From Acidimicrobiales bacterium (lineage in GTDB: Bacteria; Actinomycetota; Acidimicrobiia; Acidimicrobiales; MedAcidi-G1): DNA of 64,000 nt. This document shows, in pieces, positions 9,520 to 18,638 of the stretch. Numbering within the stretch: position 1 is the stretch's first letter; each line of letters starts with the position of its first letter. The stretch covers positions 1 to 64,000 of the forward strand of contig JAAZZG010000011.1 of NCBI GenBank assembly GCA_014237715.1, given 5' to 3'. A model generated the notes under the pieces. It saw only the letters and a list, made by a program, of their open reading frames with translations. It had not been told where the DNA came from and did not search any database. The position numbers were made by a program, and so were the translations under genes.

Positions 9520-11802
9520 CTAGACGAGGACGATGAGTATTCCGGCCAGGACCGTTGCTGCCGCGAACAGGATCGCCGCGTAGCTCTGGACCTTTCCGGA
9601 GTTAATCTTGCGAAGCTCTTCACCTGCACCGGATGCACCGCGTCCGGATGCGTCAACCGCCCCGTCGACCACCAACTGGTCGATCTTTTCGTAGACGACG
9701 GTCCCGGCCTTTACGGCGGTCTCGCCGACCACGTCCACGGTGCGGTCGATGACGTCCTGGTTGATCCGATTGGCCATTCGGGCCAACGGGCCCTTGGTGC
9801 CATCGGCCACGACGCCGTTGTAGAAGTGATCGAGGTAGTACTTGTTGGACAGCAGGGTGTGGCCCATTCTGGCCAGCGGGTACTTGGTGGTCGGCCCATC
9901 GGGCAGTTCGGTGAGGCTGGTACCAGCGGCCTTGGACGCGGCCTCCACCTTGACGAAGTAGTACCACCCGGATGCGGCGATGCCACCGATGACCACCAGC
10001 GTCGAGACAATGGCCAGCGACCAGCTCGGGGTGGCGTGGCTGATGGCCGGGAAGTAGCCGGCCACCGGTTCCACGAAGTGGCCGAAGCGCTCCTGGAGCG
10101 ACCCGGGAGCCAACTGGAAGCCCTTGGGCATGTTGAAGAAGCCGGCCACGACGGCCAGCCCGGCCAGGATCCACAACGGGCCGGTGATACGCGGGCCCGA
10201 CTCGTGGGGTTCGCCGTGACCACGGAACTCACCGAAGAAGGTGAGGTAGACGCAGCGGGTCATGTAGGCGGCAGTCAGTGCCGCGGTGAGCATGCCCATG
10301 CCCAGCATCAGGGTGTAGGCCCCGTTGCCCCCGGTGCCTCCCATCAGGCCCCAACCACCGGTCCCAACGAGGATCTCGTCCTTGGACCAGAAGCCGGCCA
10401 ACGGCGGAAGGCCGGCCAGGGCCACAGTGCCGATCATGAACGTCCGATAGGTGTGCGGCATGTCCTTGCGGAGACCACCCATGTCAGACTTCATGTCAAA
10501 GCTGTGCACGGCGTGGCTGACCGAACCGGAACCCAGGAACAGGCAGGCCTTGAAGAAGGCGTGGGTGAACAGGTGGAATACGGCCGCCGTCCAGGCGCCC
10601 ACGCCCAGAGCCAGGACCATGTAGCCCAACTGGGAAATCGTCGAGTACGCGAGCACCTTCTTGATGTCGCGCTGCACGAAGGCCAACAGTGCACCCACGA
10701 TGGTGGTCAAGCCACCGATGAAGGCCATGAGGTTGATCGAACTGCCCCCGATCTGGAAGCCCTCGAAGAACACCCCGTACATGCGGGCAATCATGAAGAC
10801 ACCGGCCACCACCATGGTCGCCGCGTGGATGAGCGCCGAGACGGGCGTCGGGCCGGCCATGGCGTCGGGCAGCCACGTGTGCAGGAAGAACTGTCCGGAC
10901 TTGGACATCACGGCAGCCATCAGGCAACTGGCGGCCACCACCAACGTGGTGTGCGACAGCGCCCCGCTGTTGGCCAGCGCGTTGGTCTCGGCAATGGAGA
11001 ACGATCCGAAGCGGTCAGGCAGGGCTGAACCGGCGGCGAAGAACAGGACGGTCACGCCGACCAGGAGGCCCATGTCGCCCACCCGGTTGGTCAGGAAGGC
11101 CTTGAGTGCCGCATCGCTGTTGGGCTTCTCCTCCCACCAGTGGCCGATGAGGGCGAACGAGCAGACGCCGACTAGCTCCCAGGCGCACAGCAGCTGCAGC
11201 GTGTTCTCCGACACGACCAGCAGGAGCATCGACGCGCTGAACAGGGACAGGAAGGCGAAGAAGTGGGTGTAGCGCCGGTCGCCGTGGACGTAGTCGGTGG
11301 AATAGACGTGAACCAGCAGCGACACCAGGGTCACCACGAGCAGCATCATCACGGCCAGGCCGTCGACCAGGGTACCGACGGTGAACTCCACCCCGTTGGT
11401 CTGGAACCAGGTGGCGGTGCGATGCACGGCCAACGACGGATGGCCTGGCTCGTGTCCAGCCCCGTGATCATCTCCGTGGGCCACCCCGTGGTCATCGAGC
11501 TGGACGACCGCCACGTGGACCTCGTCGCCGTGGAAGCTGTCCCGGTGGTCGACCCATGCGATGCCGGTCAGCAGGGCCAGCACGAAGGCGATGCCCACCG
11601 CGGCGATGCCCAGTTCCGAGCCGCCCCGGGGCATCTTCTTGCCGAAGAACAGGATCCCGATGAACGAGAGTGCGGGAAGCAACGGGATCAGCCAGACGTT
11701 GCGAAGCAGCCAACTACCACCCTCGGTGATACCGAGGGCCAGGCCGTCGCCGGTAGCCGAAGCGGTGGCGGCCGCCGATGCGATGGTGAGGAGTGCGTCC
11801 AC
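9520..11802 (-). CDS. nuoL: NADH-quinone oxidoreductase subunit L, copy 1
   Basis: A 760-residue subunit, longer than E. coli NuoL (613). The core has LLCAWELVGVCSFALIGHWW, FFLHTWLPDAMAGPTPVSALIHAATM and a C-terminal amphipathic region that forms the lateral helix along the membrane arm. A histidine/aspartate-rich loop near residue 90-120 (VAHGDDHGAGHEPGH) and a long C-terminal tail account for the extra length. It starts 5 bases after nuoK-1. Confidence 0.95.
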   Translation of the reverse strand: MDALLTIASAAATASATGDGLALGITEGGSWLLRNVWLIPLLPALSFIGILFFGKKMPRGGSELGIAAVGIAFVLALLTGIAWVDHRDSFHGDEVHVAVVQLDDHGVAHGDDHGAGHEPGHPSLAVHRTATWFQTNGVEFTVGTLVDGLAVMMLLVVTLVSLLVHVYSTDYVHGDRRYTHFFAFLSLFSASMLLLVVSENTLQLLCAWELVGVCSFALIGHWWEEKPNSDAALKAFLTNRVGDMGLLVGVTVLFFAAGSALPDRFGSFSIAETNALANSGALSHTTLVVAASCLMAAVMSKSGQFFLHTWLPDAMAGPTPVSALIHAATMVVAGVFMIARMYGVFFEGFQIGGSSINLMAFIGGLTTIVGALLAFVQRDIKKVLAYSTISQLGYMVLALGVGAWTAAVFHLFTHAFFKACLFLGSGSVSHAVHSFDMKSDMGGLRKDMPHTYRTFMIGTVALAGLPPLAGFWSKDEILVGTGGWGLMGGTGGNGAYTLMLGMGMLTAALTAAYMTRCVYLTFFGEFRGHGEPHESGPRITGPLWILAGLAVVAGFFNMPKGFQLAPGSLQERFGHFVEPVAGYFPAISHATPSWSLAIVSTLVVIGGIAASGWYYFVKVEAASKAAGTSLTELPDGPTTKYPLARMGHTLLSNKYYLDHFYNGVVADGTKGPLARMANRINQDVIDRTVDVVGETAVKAGTVVYEKIDQLVVDGAVDASGRGASGAGEELRKINSGKVQSYAAILFAAATVLAGILIVLV

Positions 11803-11807
11803 GGTGA

Positions 11808-12107
11808 TCAGCCCCTCAACTGGTCGATCAGGGTGAGATCGATGGATCGACGGTTGCGGTACAACAGCAGCACCATGGCCAGGCCCACCCCGACCTCAGC
11901 CGCGGCAACCGCGATGACGAACAGGGCGAACACCTCGCCGCCCACCGACGCCCGGAAGGCACCGAAGGCCACGAGGTTGATGTTCACGGCGTTCAGGATG
12001 AGCTCGATGGACATCAGCACCAGCACGCCGTTGCGACGGGCCAGCACGCCGTACACACCGATGGAGAACAGCACGGCGGACAGGATGAGGAACTGGTTCA
12101 GCAGCAT
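11808..12107 (-). CDS. nuoK: NADH-quinone oxidoreductase subunit K, copy 1
   Basis: A 99-residue three-helix subunit. The two membrane glutamates that relay protons are in [12 protein letters not shown] and [13 protein letters not shown]. The frame is open further upstream, but the ATG at 12107 starts the family's [17 protein letters not shown] and lies 10 bases after nuoJ-1, so it was chosen. Length equals the family norm. Confidence 0.95.
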   Translation of the reverse strand: MLLNQFLILSAVLFSIGVYGVLARRNGVLVLMSIELILNAVNINLVAFGAFRASVGGEVFALFVIAVAAAEVGVGLAMVLLLYRNRRSIDLTLIDQLRG

Positions 12108-12117
12108 CTCAGCCCCC

Positions 12118-12663
12118 TCAGTCCCGCCGTGCCACGACGATGGCGCCGATGAGGGCGGCGAGCAGCAGGACCGACACGGCCTCGAAGGGGACGATGTAGG
12201 CGCTGAAGATGCTGTCGGCGATCTCGGCCGTGGTGCTGGGGGCCGACCGGTCCAACTCGGCATCAGCGAACGAGTCGACCAGGGCGGCGGTCATGACGCC
12301 GAAGACCAGCAGTCCAACGAGTCCAGCCATGAGGCGCCGCTCACCCGACACGCCGTCGTCGTCACCGAAGGAGCCCTTGGTGAGCATGATGCCGAACAGG
12401 AAGAGGACGACGATGGCGCCGATGTAGACCATCACCTGGGTGACGCCCACGAACTCGGCACCCAGCAGGATGAAGATGCCGGCCACCCCAGACAGCACGA
12501 CCACCAGGTAGAGGGCAGCGTGGACAACATTGCGGGTGGTGACCATCCGAAGCGCCGAGACGATCATCGTGATGGCCATCACGGCGAACGCCACGTTCTG
12601 GGCCACCAGGGCCTCGCCGCTGGTCAGACGGTCCATGTCAGCGAGTGCGGCCAGCGTGCTCAT
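12118..12663 (-). CDS. nuoJ: NADH-quinone oxidoreductase subunit J, copy 1
   Basis: A 181-residue subunit with five hydrophobic helices, including the conserved third helix [23 protein letters not shown], whose pi-bulge connects the quinone site to the antiporters. It overlaps the end of nuoI-1 by four bases, which couples their translation. Confidence 0.94.
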   Translation of the reverse strand: MSTLAALADMDRLTSGEALVAQNVAFAVMAITMIVSALRMVTTRNVVHAALYLVVVLSGVAGIFILLGAEFVGVTQVMVYIGAIVVLFLFGIMLTKGSFGDDDGVSGERRLMAGLVGLLVFGVMTAALVDSFADAELDRSAPSTTAEIADSIFSAYIVPFEAVSVLLLAALIGAIVVARRD

Positions 12664-13184
12664 CGGGGCACCTGGAGTTTCTTGGCCTCACTGCCGGCCT
12701 CGTAGTCCTGGAAGTCCGGGACGGTCTCCATCCACTGTCCGAGCTTGGACTTGTCGTGGAGCAGGTCAGCGATCCTCGGCTCGGAGTACTCGAACTCCGG
12801 CGACCAGAACAGGGCCTCGAACGGACAGACATCTACGCAGATCCCGCAGTACATGCAGAGGGCGAAGTCGATGTCGAAGCGGTCCAGGGCGTTCTTCTGG
12901 CGGGGCTTTCCGCCCGGCCGTCGCGGCGGCGCCTTGTACTTGTGGCCCTCGATGTAGATGCACCAGTCCGGGCATTCGCGGGCGCAGAGCATGCAGGCCG
13001 TGCAGTTGTCCTCGTGCAGCGTGATCACGCCGCGGGCCCGGGGCGTCGGAGCCTCCTTTACCCGTGGGTACTGCACGGTGTGGGAACCCTTGGTCAGGGT
13101 GCGCACCATGGTCTTCAGGGTGACACCGAGGCCCTTGACCAGGCCGGGAACCTTGGGGAGCGCCAGTTTCGGGAGAGCGGACAT
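12660..13184 (-). CDS. nuoI: NADH-quinone oxidoreductase subunit I, copy 1 (two [4Fe-4S])
   Basis: A 174-residue soluble subunit with two four-cysteine motifs, [12 protein letters not shown] and [12 protein letters not shown], which hold clusters N6a and N6b and carry electrons to Nuo[14 protein letters not shown] after the first motif resembles, as I recall them, NuoI copies from the incomplete second nuo cluster of Streptomyces. The C-terminal tail is longer than in copy 2. In an 11-subunit complex this subunit would be the likely entry point for electrons from ferredoxin. Confidence 0.95.
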   Translation of the reverse strand: MSALPKLALPKVPGLVKGLGVTLKTMVRTLTKGSHTVQYPRVKEAPTPRARGVITLHEDNCTACMLCARECPDWCIYIEGHKYKAPPRRPGGKPRQKNALDRFDIDFALCMYCGICVDVCPFEALFWSPEFEYSEPRIADLLHDKSKLGQWMETVPDFQDYEAGSEAKKLQVPR

Positions 13185-14224
13185 CAGAAGACCACCTTCA
13201 GGATGCCGGTCAGCACGATGTTGGCCAGCGACAGGGGAATGAGCACCTTCCAGGCCAACTGCTGGAGCTGGTCCTCACGGAAGCGGGGGTAGGTGAAGCG
13301 GAACCAGAAGATCAGGAAAGCCACCAGGATCACCTTGCCCAGCAGGATGGCCGGGCCAATGACGTTGAACAGATCGCTGGTCGGATCGATGCCCGGCACG
13401 TACCAGCCGCCCAAGAACAGTGTGGCGGCCAGAGCCGAGAAGATACCGGCCGTAGCGAACTCGCCGATGAAGAACAGCAGGAAGCGAAGGCCGGTGTACT
13501 CGGTGAGGTAGCCGGTGACGATCTCGGACTCGGCCACCGGCATGTCGAACGGTGGCTGGGTGAGCTCGGCCTGAACGGCCACTAGAAAAATGGCGAAGCC
13601 CAGGAACTGGGTGATGATGAACGGATTGCCGATGCCGCCCCACCCGAAGATCTCTCCGGTTGCCTGGGCCATGACGATGCCCTGGACGTTGAGGGTGCCG
13701 GCCTGGATGACCACGCCCATGACGGCCAGGACCAGGGGCAGCTCGTAGGCCACCAGCTGCCCGGCGGCCCGCAGGCCTCCCAGCAGCGAGTACTTCGATG
13801 ACGAAGCCCAACCGGCCATGAGGATCCCGATGACCGAGATGGACGACACGGCCAGCGCCAGGAAGATGCCGGTGTCGACGTCGATGAACCAGGCGTCCGG
13901 TCCGGCAGGAATGACCAGCACCAGCAGGAACGTGGAGATGAGCACCACGAACGGGGCCGCCTTGAAGACGACCCGGTCGGCCTTGGCCGGGATGATGTCC
14001 TCCTTCTGGAGGAACTTGCCGACCTCGGCCAGCAACTGCAGCGATCCGAACGGACCAGCCTCCATGGGCCCGAGCCGGCTCTGCATGAAGCTCATCATCT
14101 TGAAGAGGAACAGGTAGACGAGCGCGCCGGCAGGAAGGAGCACCGCCAGCAGACCGACCACGGCACGGATCCCGGTCTGCTGCCACCAGGCCAGCTCGAC
14201 CGCGAAGGTCAAGGCGCCGCTCAT
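13184..14224 (-). CDS. nuoH: NADH-quinone oxidoreductase subunit H, copy 1
   Basis: A 346-residue membrane subunit that forms the quinone chamber and links the hydrophilic and membrane arms. Family motifs include [29 protein letters not shown] and [20 protein letters not shown]. Its start overlaps the end of nuoD-1. Acidic residues of the first cytosolic loop are present. Confidence 0.95.
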   Translation of the reverse strand: MSGALTFAVELAWWQQTGIRAVVGLLAVLLPAGALVYLFLFKMMSFMQSRLGPMEAGPFGSLQLLAEVGKFLQKEDIIPAKADRVVFKAAPFVVLISTFLLVLVIPAGPDAWFIDVDTGIFLALAVSSISVIGILMAGWASSSKYSLLGGLRAAGQLVAYELPLVLAVMGVVIQAGTLNVQGIVMAQATGEIFGWGGIGNPFIITQFLGFAIFLVAVQAELTQPPFDMPVAESEIVTGYLTEYTGLRFLLFFIGEFATAGIFSALAATLFLGGWYVPGIDPTSDLFNVIGPAILLGKVILVAFLIFWFRFTYPRFREDQLQQLAWKVLIPLSLANIVLTGILKVVF

Positions 14225-15393
14225 CGATCGATGTCCCCGAGGATGAAGTAAAGGCTGGCCAGGATCGACACCACGTCAGGCACGTAGGTGCCCTCGAGGA
14301 GCCACGGCGTGATCGAGACATTGTTGAACGACGCTGAGCGGATCTTCACTCGGTACGGCACCAGGTCGCCCTTGGACACCACGTAGTAGCCCATGATGCC
14401 CAGCGGGTTCTCGGTCTCGACGTACGCCTCGCCAGCCGGCACCTTGATGATGCGCGGCACCTTGGCCATGACGGGACCCGACGGGATGCCATCGAGCAAC
14501 TGGTCAACCATGCCACAGGCTTCACGGACCTCCTGGAGGCGCACCCAGTAGCGGGCGAACGAGTCGCCGTCAGGGTGCGTCCAGACTTTCCAGTCCAACT
14601 GGTCGTGGACCAGGCCGATGTCGCCGTCGCGGCGGAGATCCCAGTCGACACCCGAGGCCCGGATGTTGGCGCCCGACAGTCCGTAGGACAGGCCCACGTC
14701 GGCCGGGATCACGCCGATGCCCCGAGTCCGGGACTGGAAGATCTCATTGCCGGTAACGAGGTCCTCCATCTCGTCGCAGAACGTGCGGATGCGGCCCAGC
14801 ACGCCCTTCGTCTCATCAATCCAGCCCTTGGGAAGGTCGTCCTTCAGCCCACCGATGCGGTCGAAGTTGGGATGGAACCGACCACCGGTGACAGCCTCGA
14901 TCTGGTTAAGGACGAACTCGCGGTCGCGGAAGGCGAAGAAGACCGGAGTGACGGCTCCCAACTGGACGCCCATGTCGCCGAGGAACAGCACAACGTTGGC
15001 GATCCGGGACAGTTCGAACAGGACAGTCCGGATCCACTGGGCGCGGGGCGGCGCCTCGACGTCCATGAGCCGCTCGGCAGCCAGGATGAACGGCACCTCG
15101 TTGGCGAAGCTGCCCAACCAGTCGATGCGGTTGATCAGCGTGGTGACCTGCGGGTACGTCCGGACCTCGGAGAGCTTCTCGTAGCCCCGGTGCATGTAGC
15201 CCATGACCGGTTCGGCGGCAACCACCCGTTCACCGTCCAACTTGACGATGATGCGCAGCGTGCCGTGGGTGGCCGGATGCTGAGGACCGATGTTGAGGGT
15301 CATGCCCTCGGTCTCGATCTCGACATTGACTCGGGCATCGCTGGCCTGGCCAGCGATGTAGGCCATTTGGCGGGGATCGCTCACCGCGGTCAC
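14221..15393 (-). CDS. nuoD: NADH-quinone oxidoreductase subunit D, copy 1; Arg69 kept, Tyr-to-Trp in the quinone site
   Basis: A 390-residue subunit that with NuoB forms the quinone-reducing site. GPQHPATHG (about 36-44) contains the quinone-site histidine. MHRGYEKL at 67-74 keeps the arginine (residue 69) equivalent to bovine NDUFS2 Arg85, the NDUFAF7 target. Twenty-three residues later, where complex I has the quinone-binding tyrosine (bovine Tyr108), this protein has Trp92 in RIDWLGS. The Trp codon at 15118-15120 reads TGG on the coding strand. It overlaps nuoC-1 and nuoH-1 by 4 bases each. Confidence 0.95.
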   Translation of the reverse strand: MTAVSDPRQMAYIAGQASDARVNVEIETEGMTLNIGPQHPATHGTLRIIVKLDGERVVAAEPVMGYMHRGYEKLSEVRTYPQVTTLINRIDWLGSFANEVPFILAAERLMDVEAPPRAQWIRTVLFELSRIANVVLFLGDMGVQLGAVTPVFFAFRDREFVLNQIEAVTGGRFHPNFDRIGGLKDDLPKGWIDETKGVLGRIRTFCDEMEDLVTGNEIFQSRTRGIGVIPADVGLSYGLSGANIRASGVDWDLRRDGDIGLVHDQLDWKVWTHPDGDSFARYWVRLQEVREACGMVDQLLDGIPSGPVMAKVPRIIKVPAGEAYVETENPLGIMGYYVVSKGDLVPYRVKIRSASFNNVSITPWLLEGTYVPDVVSILASLYFILGDIDR

Positions 15394-16109
15394 GATGCGT
15401 CTCCCTCTTCCGCACTCGCGGCATCGTCATCTCCGCCGGGCATGAGCTCCACGTCGACGATGCCCGGCCAGGGCTTCACCCGGCGGGCCAGCAGCGGATA
15501 GTCCTTGCGCAGCGGGTTCCCCTCGAAGTGCGACGGCAGGTAGAGGTGCACCTGATTGGGATGGTTCCGGAACGAGATGCCGAACATCTCCCAGGCCTCA
15601 CGCTCGTGCCAGTCCACACCGGGGTAGACGCCGATCCACGAGTCGACCTCGGGCCTGTCGCCCGTCAGGTCGGACTTGATGGTTATGCCCACATGGCCCA
15701 CCGGGTCATGGACCCGGGCCAGCAGCTGGAAGCGGGTCTCGCCGCCGGCGACACCCGTCTCGAACGCGTCAGCCGGAGCATCCGACCCGTCGGATGCCTC
15801 ATGGGGGAGGTCCACCTGGGCGTCCATGTCGCGTCCGTAGGGCGACGGCATCCAGTCGACGGCCGACAGGAAGTTGAAGTACGTCATGTTGCAGCGGTCC
15901 CGCAAGACGGTCGCTGTTTCGACCCACGCGTCGGCGGTCACCCGTACCCAGGCATCGACACCGGGCTCGACGTGGCTCTCGACCAGGCCGCTTCCCAGCG
16001 CATCGGCCAGCGTCGCGACCAGCGCGTCGCGCTGCTCGTCAGTCGGGTCCGCCTGTACCTCGTCGGTGTCCGCCGTGGTGTCAGCGTCAGGTGACGACAA
16101 TGGGATCAC
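15390..16109 (-). CDS. nuoC: NADH-quinone oxidoreductase subunit C, copy 1
   Basis: A 239-residue protein with a conserved core ([11 protein letters not shown], then [19 protein letters not shown] and LRKDYPL) that marks the 30-kDa subunit. It is longer than the second copy (167) because of an acidic N-terminus and an insert before the C-terminal motif. The annotated start overlaps nuoB-1 by 23 bases; a slightly later start is possible. It has no cofactor and supports the quinone module. Confidence 0.93.
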   Translation of the reverse strand: MIPLSSPDADTTADTDEVQADPTDEQRDALVATLADALGSGLVESHVEPGVDAWVRVTADAWVETATVLRDRCNMTYFNFLSAVDWMPSPYGRDMDAQVDLPHEASDGSDAPADAFETGVAGGETRFQLLARVHDPVGHVGITIKSDLTGDRPEVDSWIGVYPGVDWHEREAWEMFGISFRNHPNQVHLYLPSHFEGNPLRKDYPLLARRVKPWPGIVDVELMPGGDDDAASAEEGDAS

Positions 16110-16587
16110 CCGTCCAACGTTCAGTCATGTCCTCGGTGGCAATGCGCTCCTGGAGCAGCACGATGCCCTCCAGCAGGGCTTCCGGGCGCGGCGGGCAGCC
16201 GGGCACGTAGACGTCAACAGGGATGATCTGGTCGACGCCCTTGGTCACCGAGTAGCTATCCCAGTAGGGGCCGCCGCAGTTGGCGCACGAACCCATGGAA
16301 ATCACGTACTTGGGCTCGGGCATCTGCTCGTAAAGACGACGCACGGCCGGCGCCATCTTGTCGGTCACTGTGCCCGACACAACCACCAGATCGGCCTGAC
16401 GGGGGCTGGCCGGAAACGGGATGACGCCCAGGCGCATCACGTCGTAGCGCGGCGAGGCGAACGCCGCGCCCATCTCGATGGCGCAGCACGCCAAGCCCCA
16501 CTGGTACACCCAGAGGGAGTACTTGCGGCTGACGTTGAGCAGCTTGGTCAGCGGCTTCGGCAGCTTGCCGCTCTCGACGAGTCCCAT
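16087..16587 (-). CDS. nuoB: NADH-quinone oxidoreductase subunit B, copy 1 ([4Fe-4S] N2)
   Basis: A 166-residue subunit that carries the terminal cluster N2. The adjacent cysteine pair is in [10 protein letters not shown], the third cysteine lies in [10 protein letters not shown] and the fourth in [11 protein letters not shown]. All ligands are present. It begins 28 bases after nuoA-1. The N-terminus is shorter than in copy 2. Confidence 0.95.
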   Translation of the reverse strand: MGLVESGKLPKPLTKLLNVSRKYSLWVYQWGLACCAIEMGAAFASPRYDVMRLGVIPFPASPRQADLVVVSGTVTDKMAPAVRRLYEQMPEPKYVISMGSCANCGGPYWDSYSVTKGVDQIIPVDVYVPGCPPRPEALLEGIVLLQERIATEDMTERWTGDPIVVT

Positions 16588-16615
16588 GATTCGTTACTCC
16601 CCTACCGTCGCCCGC

Positions 16616-17032
16616 TCAGATCCACCGGAGCAGACGCTTACGCCAGGCGTAGAACAGTCCGAGCGCCAAGATGAAGATGAAGATGGCCATCTCGACCAGT
16701 CCGAAGACGCCATAGACCTCGAGGCGGGTGGCCCACGGGAAGATGAACACGGCTTCCACGTCGAACAGCACGAACATCAGGGCGAACACGTAGTACCGGA
16801 TGTTGGACTGGCTCCACATGTCGCCCTGCGGGTCGACACCGGACTCGTAGTTCATGACCTTCTGCGAGGTCTCACGCGACGGTCGAAGCAGGCTGCCCAA
16901 GCCCAGGAACGCCGACACCAACAGCACGGCGAGGCCGCCGAAGACGACCACCACGAGCCAGCTACGAAGGAAGTCGGACACGAAGGGAGAACCTAACGAA
17001 TCGGGCGGATGGGCGACGGCGAACGAGACCAC
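16616..17032 (-). CDS. nuoA: NADH-quinone oxidoreductase subunit A, copy 1; first gene of nuo-1
   Basis: A 138-residue three-helix subunit with the family motif KVMNYESGVDPQGD and FDVEAVFIFPWA. The GTG at 17032 is the likely start. A Rex operator and a TAnnnT box lie 19-46 bases upstream, so this is the head of the nuo-1 operon. Confidence 0.94.
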   Translation of the reverse strand: MVSFAVAHPPDSLGSPFVSDFLRSWLVVVVFGGLAVLLVSAFLGLGSLLRPSRETSQKVMNYESGVDPQGDMWSQSNIRYYVFALMFVLFDVEAVFIFPWATRLEVYGVFGLVEMAIFIFILALGLFYAWRKRLLRWI

Positions 17033-17050
17033 AGGCCCGACGACCCGGGC

Positions 17051-17078
17051 AGGTTACCGGATGTGAACGGGTTCACGA
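17051..17078 (-). promoter_or_regulatory. Rex operator and -10 box of the nuo-1 operon
   Basis: ATGTGAACGGGTTCACGA at 17061-17078 matches the Rex consensus TTGTGAA-N4-TTCACAA at 12 of 14 positions. On the minus strand it ends 4 bases before a TAACCT box (17056-17051) of TAnnnT type, 18 bases ahead of the nuoA-1 GTG. The operator would cover the -35 region, so bound Rex should block transcription when NADH is low. Streptomyces Rex is known to control nuo. Confidence 0.8.
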
Positions 17079-17087
17079 AGACCCAAC

Positions 17088-17106
17088 GACCCCGGCTGAC
17101 GGGGCC
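17088..17106 (-). terminator. Hairpin ending the bc/nuo-2 operon
   Basis: On the minus strand GGCCCCG pairs with CGGGGTC (one G-U) around TCAGC, 39 bases after the nuoN-2 stop codon. The tail is only moderately T-rich. It lies between nuo-2 and the nuo-1 promoter, which fits a terminator that keeps the two operons separately controlled. Confidence 0.4.
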
Positions 17107-17144
17107 CACGGTGGGGATCCTGAGGGTGTCAGCGGGGCCCACGA

Positions 17145-18638
17145 TCAACTACCGACCAGCACGGGGACGGCGTCGCGGGCCAGGTCCATGAGGGGTCCGG
17201 GCACGATCCCGATGGCCAGCACGCCGGCACACGCCACGCCGATGACCACCCGGGCACCCAACGGGACACCGGCATCCTCGGCATCTCCGGCATCTCCGGC
17301 ATCTCCGGCATCTTCCAAGTACATGGCGACGAGGATTCGGAGGTAGACGAAGGCGGCGATAGCGGCGGCCAGCATGGCCACGCCAGCCACCCAGTAGCCC
17401 CGGCCCTCAACCGCAGCGGCCAGCACGCCCAACTTGGCCACGAACCCACCGGTGAATGGCACACCCGCCTGGCCCAGCAGCAGGACGGTAAACGCCCCGG
17501 CCAGCACCGGGCGGCGACGGACAAGGCCCCGGTAGTCGTCGAGCGAATGGGCCGAATCGCCCGGACCACCCATGACGGTGAGCACGGCGAAGCTCCCGGT
17601 AGCCAGCAGCGTGTAGACGACCAGATAGGCGTAGACCGCCGCGGTACCCCGGGCGTCAGCGGCCTGCACGCCCAGAAGCAGGAAGCCAGCGTGGGCAATC
17701 GAGGAGTAGGCGAGCATCCGTCGAACGTCGGTCTGCAGCACGGCGACCGAGGCGCCGACCACCACGCTGAGTCCAGCAAGCACGGACACGGCCGGCGACC
17801 AGTCCGAGGCGTGAGTCCCGAGGGTCACCACGAGGACCCGCACCATCGCCGCGAAGCCTGCCGCCTTCACCCCGGCGGCCATCCACGCCACGACCGGGCT
17901 GGGCGCCCCCTGGTAAACGTCGGGCGTCCAGGCGTGGAAAGGCACGGCGGCCACCTTGAAGGCCAGGCCGACCAGCAGCAGGGCGATGCCGGCCAGCAGC
18001 ATCCCGTCCCGGAGCAGCACCACCGTCGATAGGTGTTCGGCGATCAGGGCCAGACGGGTCGAACCGGTGGCGCCGTATAGGAGCGCCATGCCGTAGAGCA
18101 GGAAGGCCGAGGCGAACGCCCCGAGCACAAAGTATTTGAGCGCCGCCTCCTGGGACTCAATGCGGCGCAGGTGTAGGGCGGCCAGCACGTACACGGCGAT
18201 CGACAGGATCTCCAGGCCCAGGAACAGGACGATGAGGTCGTCGGCCGACGCCATGACCACGCCACCAGTCGCCGAGAGCATGAGCAGGACGTACAACTCG
18301 ACGCCCGGCAGATCCTCACGGGCCAGGTAAGGACGGGCCAACAGGGCGGTGGCCACCACCGCGATGGCCAGTATCGCGGTGACCAGCACCGTGGACCCGT
18401 CGACAGCGACCATGCCGCCCAGATATGAGCGGGGTCCACCGTCACGCACCTCGTTCCACATGGGCACCGAGGCCACCAGCACGGCCAGGCCGGTGATGAC
18501 CGTCCAGGCCTGGGGCAGGGCGTCGGGAAGGCGGCGGACGATCGAGGCCACGGTCAGCAGCAGCATCCCACCGGCCGAGAGCAGGATCACCGGAATCAGG
18601 GCCCACCACAGGACCTCGGGGGTGACGACGGTCGACAT
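17145..18638 (-). CDS. nuoN: NADH-quinone oxidoreductase subunit N, copy 2
   Basis: A 497-residue antiporter-like subunit, last gene of the long bc/nuo-2 operon. The pump glutamate is in FLGLEILSIAVYVLAAL and the lysine region in SQEAALKYFVLGAF. Near the C-terminus a loop between helices is built of repeated Gly-Asp-Ala units, encoded by a 9-base tandem repeat. It abuts nuoM-2 with a one-base overlap. Confidence 0.95.
   Translation of the reverse strand: MSTVVTPEVLWWALIPVILLSAGGMLLLTVASIVRRLPDALPQAWTVITGLAVLVASVPMWNEVRDGGPRSYLGGMVAVDGSTVLVTAILAIAVVATALLARPYLAREDLPGVELYVLLMLSATGGVVMASADDLIVLFLGLEILSIAVYVLAALHLRRIESQEAALKYFVLGAFASAFLLYGMALLYGATGSTRLALIAEHLSTVVLLRDGMLLAGIALLLVGLAFKVAAVPFHAWTPDVYQGAPSPVVAWMAAGVKAAGFAAMVRVLVVTLGTHASDWSPAVSVLAGLSVVVGASVAVLQTDVRRMLAYSSIAHAGFLLLGVQAADARGTAAVYAYLVVYTLLATGSFAVLTVMGGPGDSAHSLDDYRGLVRRRPVLAGAFTVLLLGQAGVPFTGGFVAKLGVLAAAVEGRGYWVAGVAMLAAAIAAFVYLRILVAMYLEDAGDAGDAGDAEDAGVPLGARVVIGVACAGVLAIGIVPGPLMDLARDAVPVLVGS
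17271..17315. repeat. 9-base tandem repeat within nuoN-2
   Basis: Five head-to-tail copies of GGCATCTCC (the first and last with one change) in frame inside nuoN-2. On the coding strand they give a Gly-Asp-Ala/Glu-Asp-Ala run in a loop between membrane helices. Copy number could vary by slippage without breaking the frame. Confidence 0.9.
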
